Both the position numbers and the translations under genes were made by a program. Source: an uncultured Prevotellaceae bacterium (GTDB lineage: Bacteria; Bacteroidota; Bacteroidia; Bacteroidales; Muribaculaceae). Taken from it: 64,000 nucleotides of DNA. Below the pieces are notes generated by a model, which did not search any database, was not told the origin of the DNA, and worked only from the letters and a program-made list of their open reading frames with translations. Shown piece after piece: positions 28,199 through 36,697 of this stretch; the stretch's first letter is position 1; each line of letters starts with the position of its first letter. The stretch covers positions 62,001-126,000 of the forward strand of contig ONMF01000001.1 of assembly GCA_900318865.1 (NCBI GenBank), written 5' to 3'.

Positions 28199-28930
28199 AT
28201 GGATAAAAAATTGGCGTTGATAACGGGAGGCACCAAGGGAATAGGTGCCGGTATCTCAAAAATGTTGCTGCACCATGGTTACGACATCATTGTTACTTAT
28301 TGTAATGATGTGGCAAATGCCGATGCTTTTGTGGCACAGGCCAGGCTTGATTTCCCGTCATGCGAAATCACGGCCATCAGGATTGACAACAGCGATTATT
28401 CTCAGGTTGCCAAACTGGTGCAATATATTTCCGAAAAAAAAGCAATCCACTGCATCGTGTGCAATGCCGGTGTCACGTTGAGAAAATCGTTGACAGAGAT
28501 TTCCAATGATGACTGGCTGCGAGTCATGAATGCCAATGTGAATAACAATCTATTCTTGATCCGAGACCTTTATCCCTTCATTCCTATCGATTCGCGAATC
28601 GTGTTTATCGGTTCCATGATGGCAGTGCGCCCCCATGGCACGTCTTTGGCCTACGGGGTATCTAAATCGGCTGTTCACGCATTGGCATTGAATCTGGTGA
28701 AAGTTTTTGAGGGGACGGGTACAACGGTCAATGTGATTGCTCCGGGCTTTGTAGAAACCGATTGGCAAAAAAGCAAGCCGGAAGAAATACGTCAGAACAT
28801 CTATCGCAAAACAGCCATCAAGCGTTTTGCCACAGTGGAAGAAATAGCCGATGCCGTTAAATTCTGTGTCTATAATCCATTTGTTAACGGCAGTGTTATT
28901 GAAGTGTCGGGCGGTTATGATTTCAAGTGA
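28199..28930 (+). CDS. Short-chain dehydrogenase/reductase
   Basis: A 243-aa classical SDR: cofactor loop ITGGTKGIGAGI (residues 8-19), CNAGV (about 88-92), catalytic Ser in FIGSMM (about 139), and YGVSK (Tyr/Lys, about 153-157). It is closest in feel to FabG-like 3-oxoacyl reductases, but the 3-nt gap after the TagD-oxidoreductase fusion suggests a role in making the polyol precursor of the capsule. NAD(P) preference is not evident. Its end overlaps the start of the DUF4886 gene by 14 nt. Confidence 0.88.
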   Translation: MDKKLALITGGTKGIGAGISKMLLHHGYDIIVTYCNDVANADAFVAQARLDFPSCEITAIRIDNSDYSQVAKLVQYISEKKAIHCIVCNAGVTLRKSLTEISNDDWLRVMNANVNNNLFLIRDLYPFIPIDSRIVFIGSMMAVRPHGTSLAYGVSKSAVHALALNLVKVFEGTGTTVNVIAPGFVETDWQKSKPEEIRQNIYRKTAIKRFATVEEIADAVKFCVYNPFVNGSVIEVSGGYDFK

Positions 28931-29915
28931 AATCGAGGACCGGCTGCAGGCTTTGAAGAACAACATGCTTCAATGTGTGTTGTTCTTGTTTTTGTTCACG
29001 GCATGTGGGGCTTCGAGCGAGGAACCCCGTGGAACCGTTGCCGATGACCAGCCCCAGGTGACCTTGCGAGTATTGTCCATCGGCAACAGCTTCTCGGTCG
29101 ACGCGTTCTCCTACCTGCCTTGCATCGTACATGGTATCGCACCCAACGTTCACATCACCATGGGGCTGCTCAATCACGGTGGCGCCACGCTGGCCAAGCA
29201 TTGGGAATTTGTGGAGAAGGGTGCCAAATATCAGTATTATTACAAAGCGGAAGACAATAACCACTGGACGAGCCCCCTGGGCGATTCTTATGCTGCCACC
29301 ATTGCACAGGCAATAAACGACGAGCCCTGGGATGTGGTCATTTTGCAGCAGGGTAGTTCGCAATGCCGCGACTGGAGCACTTATCAACCGGCCCTGAACC
29401 ACCTGGTGGAGTGGATTCAAGAGCAGGCGGGCCCCGATGTGGTCATTGCCTGGATGCAAATTCCGGCGTTTGCCGAGGGGTTTGAACGACTTGGCGGAAG
29501 TACCAGCGATGAGATGTACAATGACATCACTCAGTGCTCGCAACATGTCATGAGCATGCCCGGCGTAGGACTGCTGCTGCCTGTGGGCACGGCTATCCAG
29601 AATGCCAGGCAAACGTCGCTGGCCCGATATGGCCAGTTTGGCAACCTCACCTTTGATGGAATGCACATGAACGATGGCATCGGTTGCCTGATAGAGACCT
29701 ATACTGCCGCCCAGGTGTTACTTGATTTTCTGAAAGTCGGGGCAACCATCGATGCCGATGCATCAGTCATCAACCAGGATTGGTTGGGCGCTTTGTGTGT
29801 GCAACAGCAGAACGGTAATCCTGTGGGGGTTACGCCAGAGAACCGCGCAATCGCCAAGGCTTGTGTCAAGGCGGCGCTGCAGCACCCTTACGCAATCACA
29901 AGCGTCCAAAAATGA
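28917..29915 (+). CDS. DUF4886 protein (SGNH-hydrolase-like lipoprotein)
   Basis: A 332-aa protein. A lipobox (LFTAC30) marks a lipoprotein if translation starts at ATG 28917; ATG 28965 is a second candidate that would give a very short signal. The DUF4886 domain begins LRVLSIGNSFSVDAFSYLP (GNS block I of SGNH-like hydrolases), then NHGGATLAKHWEF, VVILQQGSSQCRDWSTY and FDGMHMNDGIGC near the end, where the DxxH-like block sits. A surface esterase acting on acylated polysaccharide is plausible, and the locus does encode acyltransferases. The gene overlaps the preceding SDR and is convergent with the next. Confidence 0.82.
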   Translation: MISSEIEDRLQALKNNMLQCVLFLFLFTACGASSEEPRGTVADDQPQVTLRVLSIGNSFSVDAFSYLPCIVHGIAPNVHITMGLLNHGGATLAKHWEFVEKGAKYQYYYKAEDNNHWTSPLGDSYAATIAQAINDEPWDVVILQQGSSQCRDWSTYQPALNHLVEWIQEQAGPDVVIAWMQIPAFAEGFERLGGSTSDEMYNDITQCSQHVMSMPGVGLLLPVGTAIQNARQTSLARYGQFGNLTFDGMHMNDGIGCLIETYTAAQVLLDFLKVGATIDADASVINQDWLGALCVQQQNGNPVGVTPENRAIAKACVKAALQHPYAITSVQK

Positions 29916-29921
29916 ATCACG

Positions 29922-31037
29922 CTACTGCACTGTGAAGGTGGCTACGATGGGGTAGTGGTCGCTGATTCCGGCTTTGGGACGCTCAAAATGAGTCACGGCT
30001 ATGTCGCTGCTGTGCAGCATGTGGTCAAGATGGAAATAGAACGGGCCGACGTTGTAGGTATATAGATAGCCGATGCCCGATTGCTGATAAGCGTCGCGTA
30101 ATCCGCTGCCAGTAAGCATGCGGTAACAAAATGAGCCCGGCACATCATTCATGTCACAGCACATGATGATGTGCCGGGGATTTTTTTTGATGAAATCACC
30201 GATTACTCTGGCCTGGCTTACGCGTACGTTCAGCGCCATGTTGAATTTTTGAAGCAGAGTGGTGCTGTCGGTTGCATCGGGCCGGTGTCCGAGCCCTGAC
30301 AGTTTGCGCTCGGCAGGGCTCAGTTCGTAAGAGGCCATGTAGGCATTGATTAAAGTCAACCGCTTGCCGTCAGGCAGCTCAATGCGATAGGCCGTGGCAT
30401 CATTGCGGATTATCATCTTCCCATATTGATTCCTCACCTGACGGTTCACCAGCCTGGTGGCCGTGAATGGATATCGTGACAGCAGTGTCACCTTGGCTGA
30501 ATGGTCTTCGGTCCGGTAGGGGTAGGTGGCTCGGATGGTGTCGAGAAGCGGTGCCATGGATGGGATGTCGGCGTAGTTCCATCCGTAATAGACAGCTTCT
30601 TGCAATGCCACAATGTCGGCTCCGCTTTGCACGACGGCCTCCATGGTGATGTTCGGGCGGTTCTTTACCCGGTGGTCTTCGGCATTGAATCCGTGAACAT
30701 TGTAACTCATCACTTTCACGGTGAACGAAGAGTCGGATTGTTGTTGTCGGGAAATGTGTTCCAATGCGAATGTGACCTTGGCCATAGGCCATGCTACAGC
30801 CAAAGCCAGCGCCACTGCGGCACAAGCGGCCCATCGGCACGTAGCCGCGAAGCAGATGCATACAAGCAATGCAAGCATCCATGCGGCGGGGAAAGCCAGC
30901 ACACACATCTCGGCCCATGCCCCCCAGCGCGAGGGGTCCAGTGTGCCGGCCCATGCTGTGAGTGTGCAGGTGATGACCGCAAAAGCGGCCACCGAGCATA
31001 TCCATGCCGATTTAAGCCGTCTGCTCGCCTTTGTCAT
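29922..31037 (-). CDS. Membrane-anchored endonuclease/exonuclease/phosphatase-family protein
   Basis: A 371-aa protein. Three hydrophobic segments lie in the first 100 residues, then a periplasm- or cytoplasm-facing EEP domain: MSYNVHGFNAEDH (about 112), ADIVALQEAVYYG with the metal-binding Glu (about 142), CDMNDVPGSF (about 295) and ISDHYPIVATF (about 358). EEP enzymes cut phosphodiesters, so activity on a phosphodiester-linked or lipid substrate of this locus is possible. It overlaps the flippase gene by 26 nt on the same strand and is probably translated with it. I chose ATG 31037; an upstream ATG at 31061 is possible. Confidence 0.85.
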   Translation of the reverse strand: MTKASRRLKSAWICSVAAFAVITCTLTAWAGTLDPSRWGAWAEMCVLAFPAAWMLALLVCICFAATCRWAACAAVALALAVAWPMAKVTFALEHISRQQQSDSSFTVKVMSYNVHGFNAEDHRVKNRPNITMEAVVQSGADIVALQEAVYYGWNYADIPSMAPLLDTIRATYPYRTEDHSAKVTLLSRYPFTATRLVNRQVRNQYGKMIIRNDATAYRIELPDGKRLTLINAYMASYELSPAERKLSGLGHRPDATDSTTLLQKFNMALNVRVSQARVIGDFIKKNPRHIIMCCDMNDVPGSFCYRMLTGSGLRDAYQQSGIGYLYTYNVGPFYFHLDHMLHSSDIAVTHFERPKAGISDHYPIVATFTVQ

Positions 31038-32373
31038 GATGCTTTCGGCTATAAATAACAAAACTCAATCCTATCACTGCCACAGCCACCACCATGCTGG
31101 CCACATCCACCATCATCCATCGGCTGGCATAGTAAGGAATGGCGGCCAGCGCCATTACAGCCACCGGAATCAGGATTGCGGCTGTGATGTGCAGTTTTAC
31201 ATATCGACGTGTGTCAATCAAGCGGTAAATCAGCAGGAAGCCATAGGCCAGGATTGCTGTCAGGCAAGCACCCGGCAGTTGCAAGACCGGCAACAAAACA
31301 CAATTCAATCCCACCGACAGGCATGCCGTGAGCACCACGGCAGGCACAGCGCGCCGAGTGTTGCCGGCACTCTGGTAGATGGGGTCGAAGAACGAAGATG
31401 ACAATGCGCTGAGTACCGAAGCCAGCCCTAACGGGAAAATCAGTGGCAGGCAGCTCCTGTAAGCATCGGCCACAAGCCAGCCGATGTTGAGTTTGAGCAA
31501 GAACACGTAGAGGATGAAGATTGAAGCCAGCGCAAAGATGTAAACATTATAGACACGGCTATAATAAGCATCACGGTCCTTCGATTTGAATTGGGTGATG
31601 GCTGATTCTTGCCACGTTTGATAAAATATCAGAGCCAGTGCGTGAATGACGGCGCTGAAACGCATGGCCACGGCATAAACGCCATTGCTGTCAAGTCCCA
31701 GAAAGTGCTTGATGAGCAGGCGGTCGCTGTTCACCGTCATCCACCAGCAAAGCGTGAGTGGAATCATGGGAAGGCAATAACGAAGCAACTCTTTGCGCAC
31801 GGTTTTCGTGTCAACCTTGGCCCCCAAGCACAGTCGTAATGTTCGTGCCCGGGCCTCGCACAGTCCTATGCCGGCCACATGCCCCAGAACATTGGCCCAG
31901 AAGATACTTTCTACGCCGCCGTGGAACACCAGCAACAGAATCGCACTGACTGCGGCAGTCACCAGCGCGCAGGCAATATTGCCTTGCACATAGACGTCGT
32001 TTCGTTTCAGGCCCCGGCACATTTGCGCCACCACTTCATGAATCGAGAATGTCACCAGCATGGCCACCGTGGGCCAAAACAGCCTGATGTGTAATGTCAG
32101 TCCCATTGCCAATGCAATGAGCAGTGTGGCACCGATGCTTGTGGCCAGCGATTGATAGACCACAGTGGCAATTTGCCGGCGGCTCACATCGTCGTCGGCA
32201 GCAGTCGCCATCATAAATCGGAAAGCGCCTTCACGCATTTGCAGCGTCACCACCGGCACCAGCATCAGACAAAGGCTTAAGCAGATGTCAAAGTATCCGT
32301 AATCGCCTGGGTCGTGGATGCAATAAGTGTAGAGTGGAAGCAGCAAGAAGGAGATCAGCCTTGTGCCAATCAC
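31012..32373 (-). CDS. Wzx-type polysaccharide flippase without a canonical start
   Basis: A polytopic MATE/MOP-fold transporter of about 453 aa and 12-14 hydrophobic segments. It would flip lipid-linked repeat units across the inner membrane. Homology clearly starts before the first usable codon: the frame upstream of GTG 32373 reads RTRKFVKDFGIYGIGVIGTRL, which belongs to the family's first helix. Between an in-frame TAG and this GTG there is no ATG, GTG or TTG. GTG 32373 also overlaps the stop of a short upstream frame (GTGA). The true start may be non-canonical, coupled or shifted. It is transcribed against most of the capsule operon with the EEP gene behind it. Confidence 0.85.
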   Translation of the reverse strand: MIGTRLISFLLLPLYTYCIHDPGDYGYFDICLSLCLMLVPVVTLQMREGAFRFMMATAADDDVSRRQIATVVYQSLATSIGATLLIALAMGLTLHIRLFWPTVAMLVTFSIHEVVAQMCRGLKRNDVYVQGNIACALVTAAVSAILLLVFHGGVESIFWANVLGHVAGIGLCEARARTLRLCLGAKVDTKTVRKELLRYCLPMIPLTLCWWMTVNSDRLLIKHFLGLDSNGVYAVAMRFSAVIHALALIFYQTWQESAITQFKSKDRDAYYSRVYNVYIFALASIFILYVFLLKLNIGWLVADAYRSCLPLIFPLGLASVLSALSSSFFDPIYQSAGNTRRAVPAVVLTACLSVGLNCVLLPVLQLPGACLTAILAYGFLLIYRLIDTRRYVKLHITAAILIPVAVMALAAIPYYASRWMMVDVASMVVAVAVIGLSFVIYSRKHHDKGEQTA

Positions 32374-32531
32374 CCCGATGCCATAGATGCCAAAGTCTTT
32401 GACAAATTTGCGAGTCCTATTTTGTCCGGTGTCGATGATGCGCTGTTGTTTTCGTTGAAAAAAGGATGCCCCGCGCTTGCAAAACTAACAAGCCTGCTTG
32501 CATTTTCGCCGCGGTGACACATAATTTGCTC

Positions 32532-32539
32532 CAAAATTA
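32532..32539 (-). promoter_or_regulatory. -7 element for the minus-strand flippase-EEP pair
   Basis: Minus-strand TAATTTTG, about 160 nt upstream of GTG 32373. The minus-strand transcript would carry a leader with two other reading frames starting at ATG (32522 and about 32502) that both end close to the flippase start. Confidence 0.55.
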
Positions 32540-32636
32540 CGATATTTTAGATTTTATGGCAAAAAAAAGCCCGAGAAATGATGCCCGGCAGGGGGAAAAT
32601 GTGTAATTTTACAATTTGAAACATCTGTTTTGAGAT

Positions 32637-34448
32637 ATGCAAGCAATTATCCTGGCCGCGGGAATGGGGCGGCGCCTGGGTGAACACACCCGTGAGAATA
32701 CCAAGTGCATGGTGCCGGTGAACGGCGTGCGCCTCATTGACCGAGTGCTCACGCAGCTGTCGGCATTGTCGTTGCAGCGCGTTATTATTGTGGTGGGGTA
32801 TAAAGGCCGGAACCTGATAGACTATATAGGCGACCGTTACAACGGCAGGCTGCACATCGAGTATGCCGAAAATCCCATCTATGACAAGACCAACAATATT
32901 TACTCCTTGTCGATTGTCAAGGAACAACTGCAGCAAGACGACACACTGCTGATTGAGAGTGACTTGATTTTCAGCGACGCATTATTCCCAATGATTGTGA
33001 GCAATCCCAACCCCAATGTGGCGCTGGTGGCTAAGTACGAGCCCTGGATGGATGGTACGATGGTGCGCATTGATGCCGATGACAATATCGTGAGCTTTGT
33101 TCCTCGCAAGGCGTTCAATTATGCCGAGGTGAGTCATTATTACAAAACAGTCAACATCTACAAGTTCAGCAAGGACTTTCTCAGGCAGGTGTATGTGCCC
33201 TTCCTTACAGCCTACAGCGAGGTGATGGGCAACAATGATTACTATGAGCAAGTGTTGCGAGTGGTTACGGCGCTCGACCGTGTGGAGATGAAAGCCCTCG
33301 ACATCGGCGACGAGCGGTGGTATGAAATTGACGATGCACAAGACCTGGACATCGCCAGTGCTATTTTTGCGCCCGATGAACAACGCTTGGCCATGTATGG
33401 AGCACGATACGGTGGCTACTGGAGGTTCCCGCATCTGCTCGACTTTTGTTATTTGGTGAATCCTTATTTCCCCACACGGCGAATGAAGGACGAGATGCAG
33501 GCCAACTTTGACGAACTGCTCACCCAGTATCCTTCGGGAATGGCTGTAAACTCACTTCTTGCTGCCAAATATTTTGGCGTGCGCCGCGAGCACATTGTGG
33601 TGGGGAATGGTGCGGCCGAGCTGATCAAGAGCTTGATGGAACGAGCCACCGGCAGGGTGGGTGTGGTGTATCCCACTTTCGAGGAATATCCCCACCGTCT
33701 GCCCAAAGACAAAATAGAACCCTTCATGCCGCAAACCGATGATTTGCATTACACGGCCGATGACTTGATGAGCCATTTTGAGACAAAAGACATCGACACG
33801 TTGCTGCTCGTCAATCCTGACAACCCATCGGGCAACTACATCGCCAAGGCCGATGTGCTCCGTTTGGCACACTGGTGCAATCGGCGAGGTGTGCGCCTTG
33901 TTGTGGACGAATCGTTTGTTGACTTTGCCGACGCCGGATGCGACGCATCATTGCTTCACGATGATTTGTTGACTGCCCACTCGAGTCTTGTGGTGATGAA
34001 GAGCATCAGCAAGAGCTACGGCGTGCCGGGCCTGCGCCTGGGTGTGCTGGCCAGTAGCGACAAGGAACTGGTGGAAGCCGTAAAAAAAGATGTGGCCATT
34101 TGGAACATCAACTCGTTCGCCGAGTTCTATATGCAGATTTTTAACAAATATGAGAGCAACTACCGTGAAGCCTGCGTCAAGTTCCGGGCAGAGCGTGAGC
34201 GTTTTGCCGGGCTGCTCGGCCAGATAAGCTGGCTGCGCGTGATTCCCTCGCAGGCCAACTATTTCTTGTGTCAGCTGACGGACCGCCACACCTCGGGACA
34301 ACTCACCGAGCAGCTGCTCAACCGATTCAACATCTTGATTAAAGATTGCGACAGCAAGACCGGCCTTGCCGGACGCAACATGGTGCGTATAGCAATTCGC
34401 GATGCTCACGACAACGACATGCTCATCAAAGCATTAAAACAACTGTAA
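32637..34448 (+). CDS. Fusion: LicC-like nucleotidyltransferase + PLP-dependent aminotransferase
   Basis: A 603-aa two-domain enzyme. Residues 1-240 form an NTP-transferase like phosphocholine cytidylyltransferase LicC: LAAGMGRRLGEHTRENTKCM (6-25) and LIESDLIFS (105-113), ending WYEIDDAQDL. Residues 260-603 are a fold-type I aminotransferase close to histidinol-phosphate aminotransferase: NPDNPSGN (393-400), DESF (424-427), SISKSYG with the PLP lysine K459 and GLRLG with R467. Together the domains could form or activate a CDP-aminoalcohol. In other capsule systems related PLP enzymes act on serine-phosphate or serinol-phosphate; the substrate here is unknown. It starts a second cluster with an ornithine-cyclodeaminase-like and a TagF-like gene. 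Confidence 0.85.
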   Translation: MQAIILAAGMGRRLGEHTRENTKCMVPVNGVRLIDRVLTQLSALSLQRVIIVVGYKGRNLIDYIGDRYNGRLHIEYAENPIYDKTNNIYSLSIVKEQLQQDDTLLIESDLIFSDALFPMIVSNPNPNVALVAKYEPWMDGTMVRIDADDNIVSFVPRKAFNYAEVSHYYKTVNIYKFSKDFLRQVYVPFLTAYSEVMGNNDYYEQVLRVVTALDRVEMKALDIGDERWYEIDDAQDLDIASAIFAPDEQRLAMYGARYGGYWRFPHLLDFCYLVNPYFPTRRMKDEMQANFDELLTQYPSGMAVNSLLAAKYFGVRREHIVVGNGAAELIKSLMERATGRVGVVYPTFEEYPHRLPKDKIEPFMPQTDDLHYTADDLMSHFETKDIDTLLLVNPDNPSGNYIAKADVLRLAHWCNRRGVRLVVDESFVDFADAGCDASLLHDDLLTAHSSLVVMKSISKSYGVPGLRLGVLASSDKELVEAVKKDVAIWNINSFAEFYMQIFNKYESNYREACVKFRAERERFAGLLGQISWLRVIPSQANYFLCQLTDRHTSGQLTEQLLNRFNILIKDCDSKTGLAGRNMVRIAIRDAHDNDMLIKALKQL

Positions 34449-34451
34449 GTC

Positions 34452-35420
34452 ATGAATCACCATAACACTGTATCGATTATCCAGCATGACCACATTGCGC
34501 AGGCGGGTATCACCGCGGCAGAGTGCATGACGTGGGTGGAAGAGTCTTTCAAAATAAAATATGAGTCTCAACTTCCCCCAAAAATCAGCCTGCACCCGCA
34601 GGGCGACGATTTCTTCAACACGATGCCGGCTTTGCTGCCACCTCGCTATGGACGTTTCGGTGTGAAAGTGGTGCATCGCATCGATGGGCAAGTACCCTCA
34701 CTGGGGGCCGACATACTGCTTTATGACAGTGCCACAGGCCGCCTGCTGGCGGTTGTGGACGGCGACTGGATCACCACCATGCGCACAGGTGCCGTGGCGG
34801 CATTGGCAACTCGCCTGCTGCAACGCACCGGCGTGCACACCTATTCGATGATGGGGCTTGGCAACACAGCACGCGCCACAGCGCTTTGCCTGCTGGCCGA
34901 CCATGCCGACGAGCCGGTGACCTTGCGCTTGCTCCGCTACAAGGACCAGGCGCAGTCGTTCATCGAGCGTCTGTCGTCGGTCGGCACACGGAATGTGCAG
35001 TTTGAAGTGGTGGATGAAATCAATGATTTAGTGGCTGGCGCCGATGTGCTTATTTCTTGCATCACATTGGCCAAGGGATTGATTTGCGACCACGACGAGT
35101 TGTTCCGGCCCGGCATGCTGCTGTTGCCGGTACACACGCGCGGTTTCCAGAATTGTGACTTGTTTTTTGACAAGGTGTTTGCCGACGACACGGGTCACGT
35201 GTCGGGCTTCAAATATTTCACTCGATTTAAGCGCTATGACGAGCTGAGCCGCGTGTTGTTGGGGGAAAACCCCGGTCGCGAGAGCGACCACGAGCGCATC
35301 CTGGGCTACAACATCGGGTTAGGGCTGCACGATGTGTTGTTTGCCAGTAAAATCTACGACCGGGTCAAGGACTGCGAACACTTCGTTCAACGGAAAGAGA
35401 CTGCGAAATTCTGGATTTGA
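34452..35420 (+). CDS. Ornithine cyclodeaminase / mu-crystallin family enzyme
   Basis: A 322-aa NAD(P)-dependent enzyme. The substrate-side segment ITTMRTGAVAALATRLLQR (about 112-130) carries the conserved Arg, and the Rossmann loop is MMGLGNTARATALCLL (about 135-150). Family members include ornithine cyclodeaminase, alanine dehydrogenase and imine reductases, so the specific substrate cannot be assigned. It lies 3 nt after the nucleotidyltransferase-aminotransferase fusion and just before a TagF-like gene, implying a role in making an unusual amino compound for the capsule. Confidence 0.86.
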   Translation: MNHHNTVSIIQHDHIAQAGITAAECMTWVEESFKIKYESQLPPKISLHPQGDDFFNTMPALLPPRYGRFGVKVVHRIDGQVPSLGADILLYDSATGRLLAVVDGDWITTMRTGAVAALATRLLQRTGVHTYSMMGLGNTARATALCLLADHADEPVTLRLLRYKDQAQSFIERLSSVGTRNVQFEVVDEINDLVAGADVLISCITLAKGLICDHDELFRPGMLLLPVHTRGFQNCDLFFDKVFADDTGHVSGFKYFTRFKRYDELSRVLLGENPGRESDHERILGYNIGLGLHDVLFASKIYDRVKDCEHFVQRKETAKFWI

Positions 35421-35428
35421 TCCTGCTG

Positions 35429-36697
35429 ATGGGTTGGCCGAAAAAAATAGTTCGCTACATGTGGCTGCACGGTTGGAAATATCGTGCCACTGAACGTGCG
35501 CATCGACGTTATGTGGCCGAAATGGGACGCCGCCGTCCTGTGCGCGTGGTGTTCATTGCCATGAGTGTGGCCATGTGGCGCTACCAACACTTGTACGAAC
35601 TACTGGCCGCCGACCCTCGATTCGATGTGCACATCGTTCTGTCGCCCAGCATTGACTATGCCCCCGAGCAACGCGCTCATGACGAGGAACTGATGGAGCG
35701 ATATTTTGCAAAGCGCGGCATTGCCGTTGTGCCATGGACCGGCGATGACCATGCCGTGAACATCCGAGCCGATTTCGACCCCGACCTGTTGTTCTATCCG
35801 CAACCCTATGAGCATCTCCTGCTGCCCGAGCACGACTGCACTTCATTCTACGACAGACTCATCTGCTACTATCCCTACGCATTTTGGACATCAACCGGGA
35901 AATGGTCTTACGATTTTCACTTCCATAACTTGGCTTGGCGCCTTTACTACTCCACAACGATGCATTTGGCCGAAGCCAGGAAAGTGGCGACCAACCATGG
36001 TCGCAATGTGCGGGTTGTGGGCTATCCCAATGCCGATGACTTTTTGCTGAGCGACCACACTGACGTGTGGAAGCCTCAATCGGCGCCATGCAAACGCGTG
36101 GTGTGGGCGCCACACTATTCTGTCACAGCCGAATTTGGGCTGCCTCCACGCTCCAATTTTCTGTGGATGGCTTCACTCATGCTCCAACTGGCAGAACAGT
36201 ACCGAGACAAATTGCAGCTGGCTTTTAAACCCCATCCACGCCTGCTCACCGAGCTCTATGCACATCCCGAATGGGGAAAAAGTAGGGCCGACGCATACTA
36301 CAAACAATGGAAGACCGGTGTCAATACCCAGCTCGAAACAGGAGAGTTTATCGACCTGTTTATGACCAGTGACGCGATGATTCACGACAGCGGCTCGTTT
36401 GCCGTAGAGTATCATTACAGCCGCCGGCCAGTGATGTTCGTCAGCAATGACATGGAGCCCATTATGCGCACGCAAAGTGACTTTGGAAAAAAAGTCTACG
36501 AGTTGCATTATATTGGGGGTGATGAAGTGGCTGTGCGCCATTTTGTTGACGATGTGGTGATAGCAGGAAACGATCCTCTGCTTGACGAGCGTGAAGAGTT
36601 TTTCAATCGATATTTATTGCCTCCCGGCGGCAACAGCGTTGCCCAAAACACCCTCGATGATATTGTGGAATCCCTTCAGTTGTCAGAAAAGTCATGA
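35429..36697 (+). CDS. CDP-glycerol glycerophosphotransferase-family protein (TagB/TagF-like), copy 2
   Basis: About 422 aa and a clear paralogue of the gene at 24469: VVFIAMSVAMWRYQHLYELL, VVWAPHYSV, FKPHPRLLTELY, and MIHDSGSFAVEY line up block by block. It has the same basic N-terminus for membrane association. Its location after the second nucleotidyltransferase fusion suggests that each copy uses a different CDP-activated donor. ATG 35429 is chosen; TTG 35417 overlaps the previous stop and is possible. It overlaps the next gene by ATGA. Confidence 0.82.
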   Translation: MGWPKKIVRYMWLHGWKYRATERAHRRYVAEMGRRRPVRVVFIAMSVAMWRYQHLYELLAADPRFDVHIVLSPSIDYAPEQRAHDEELMERYFAKRGIAVVPWTGDDHAVNIRADFDPDLLFYPQPYEHLLLPEHDCTSFYDRLICYYPYAFWTSTGKWSYDFHFHNLAWRLYYSTTMHLAEARKVATNHGRNVRVVGYPNADDFLLSDHTDVWKPQSAPCKRVVWAPHYSVTAEFGLPPRSNFLWMASLMLQLAEQYRDKLQLAFKPHPRLLTELYAHPEWGKSRADAYYKQWKTGVNTQLETGEFIDLFMTSDAMIHDSGSFAVEYHYSRRPVMFVSNDMEPIMRTQSDFGKKVYELHYIGGDEVAVRHFVDDVVIAGNDPLLDEREEFFNRYLLPPGGNSVAQNTLDDIVESLQLSEKS

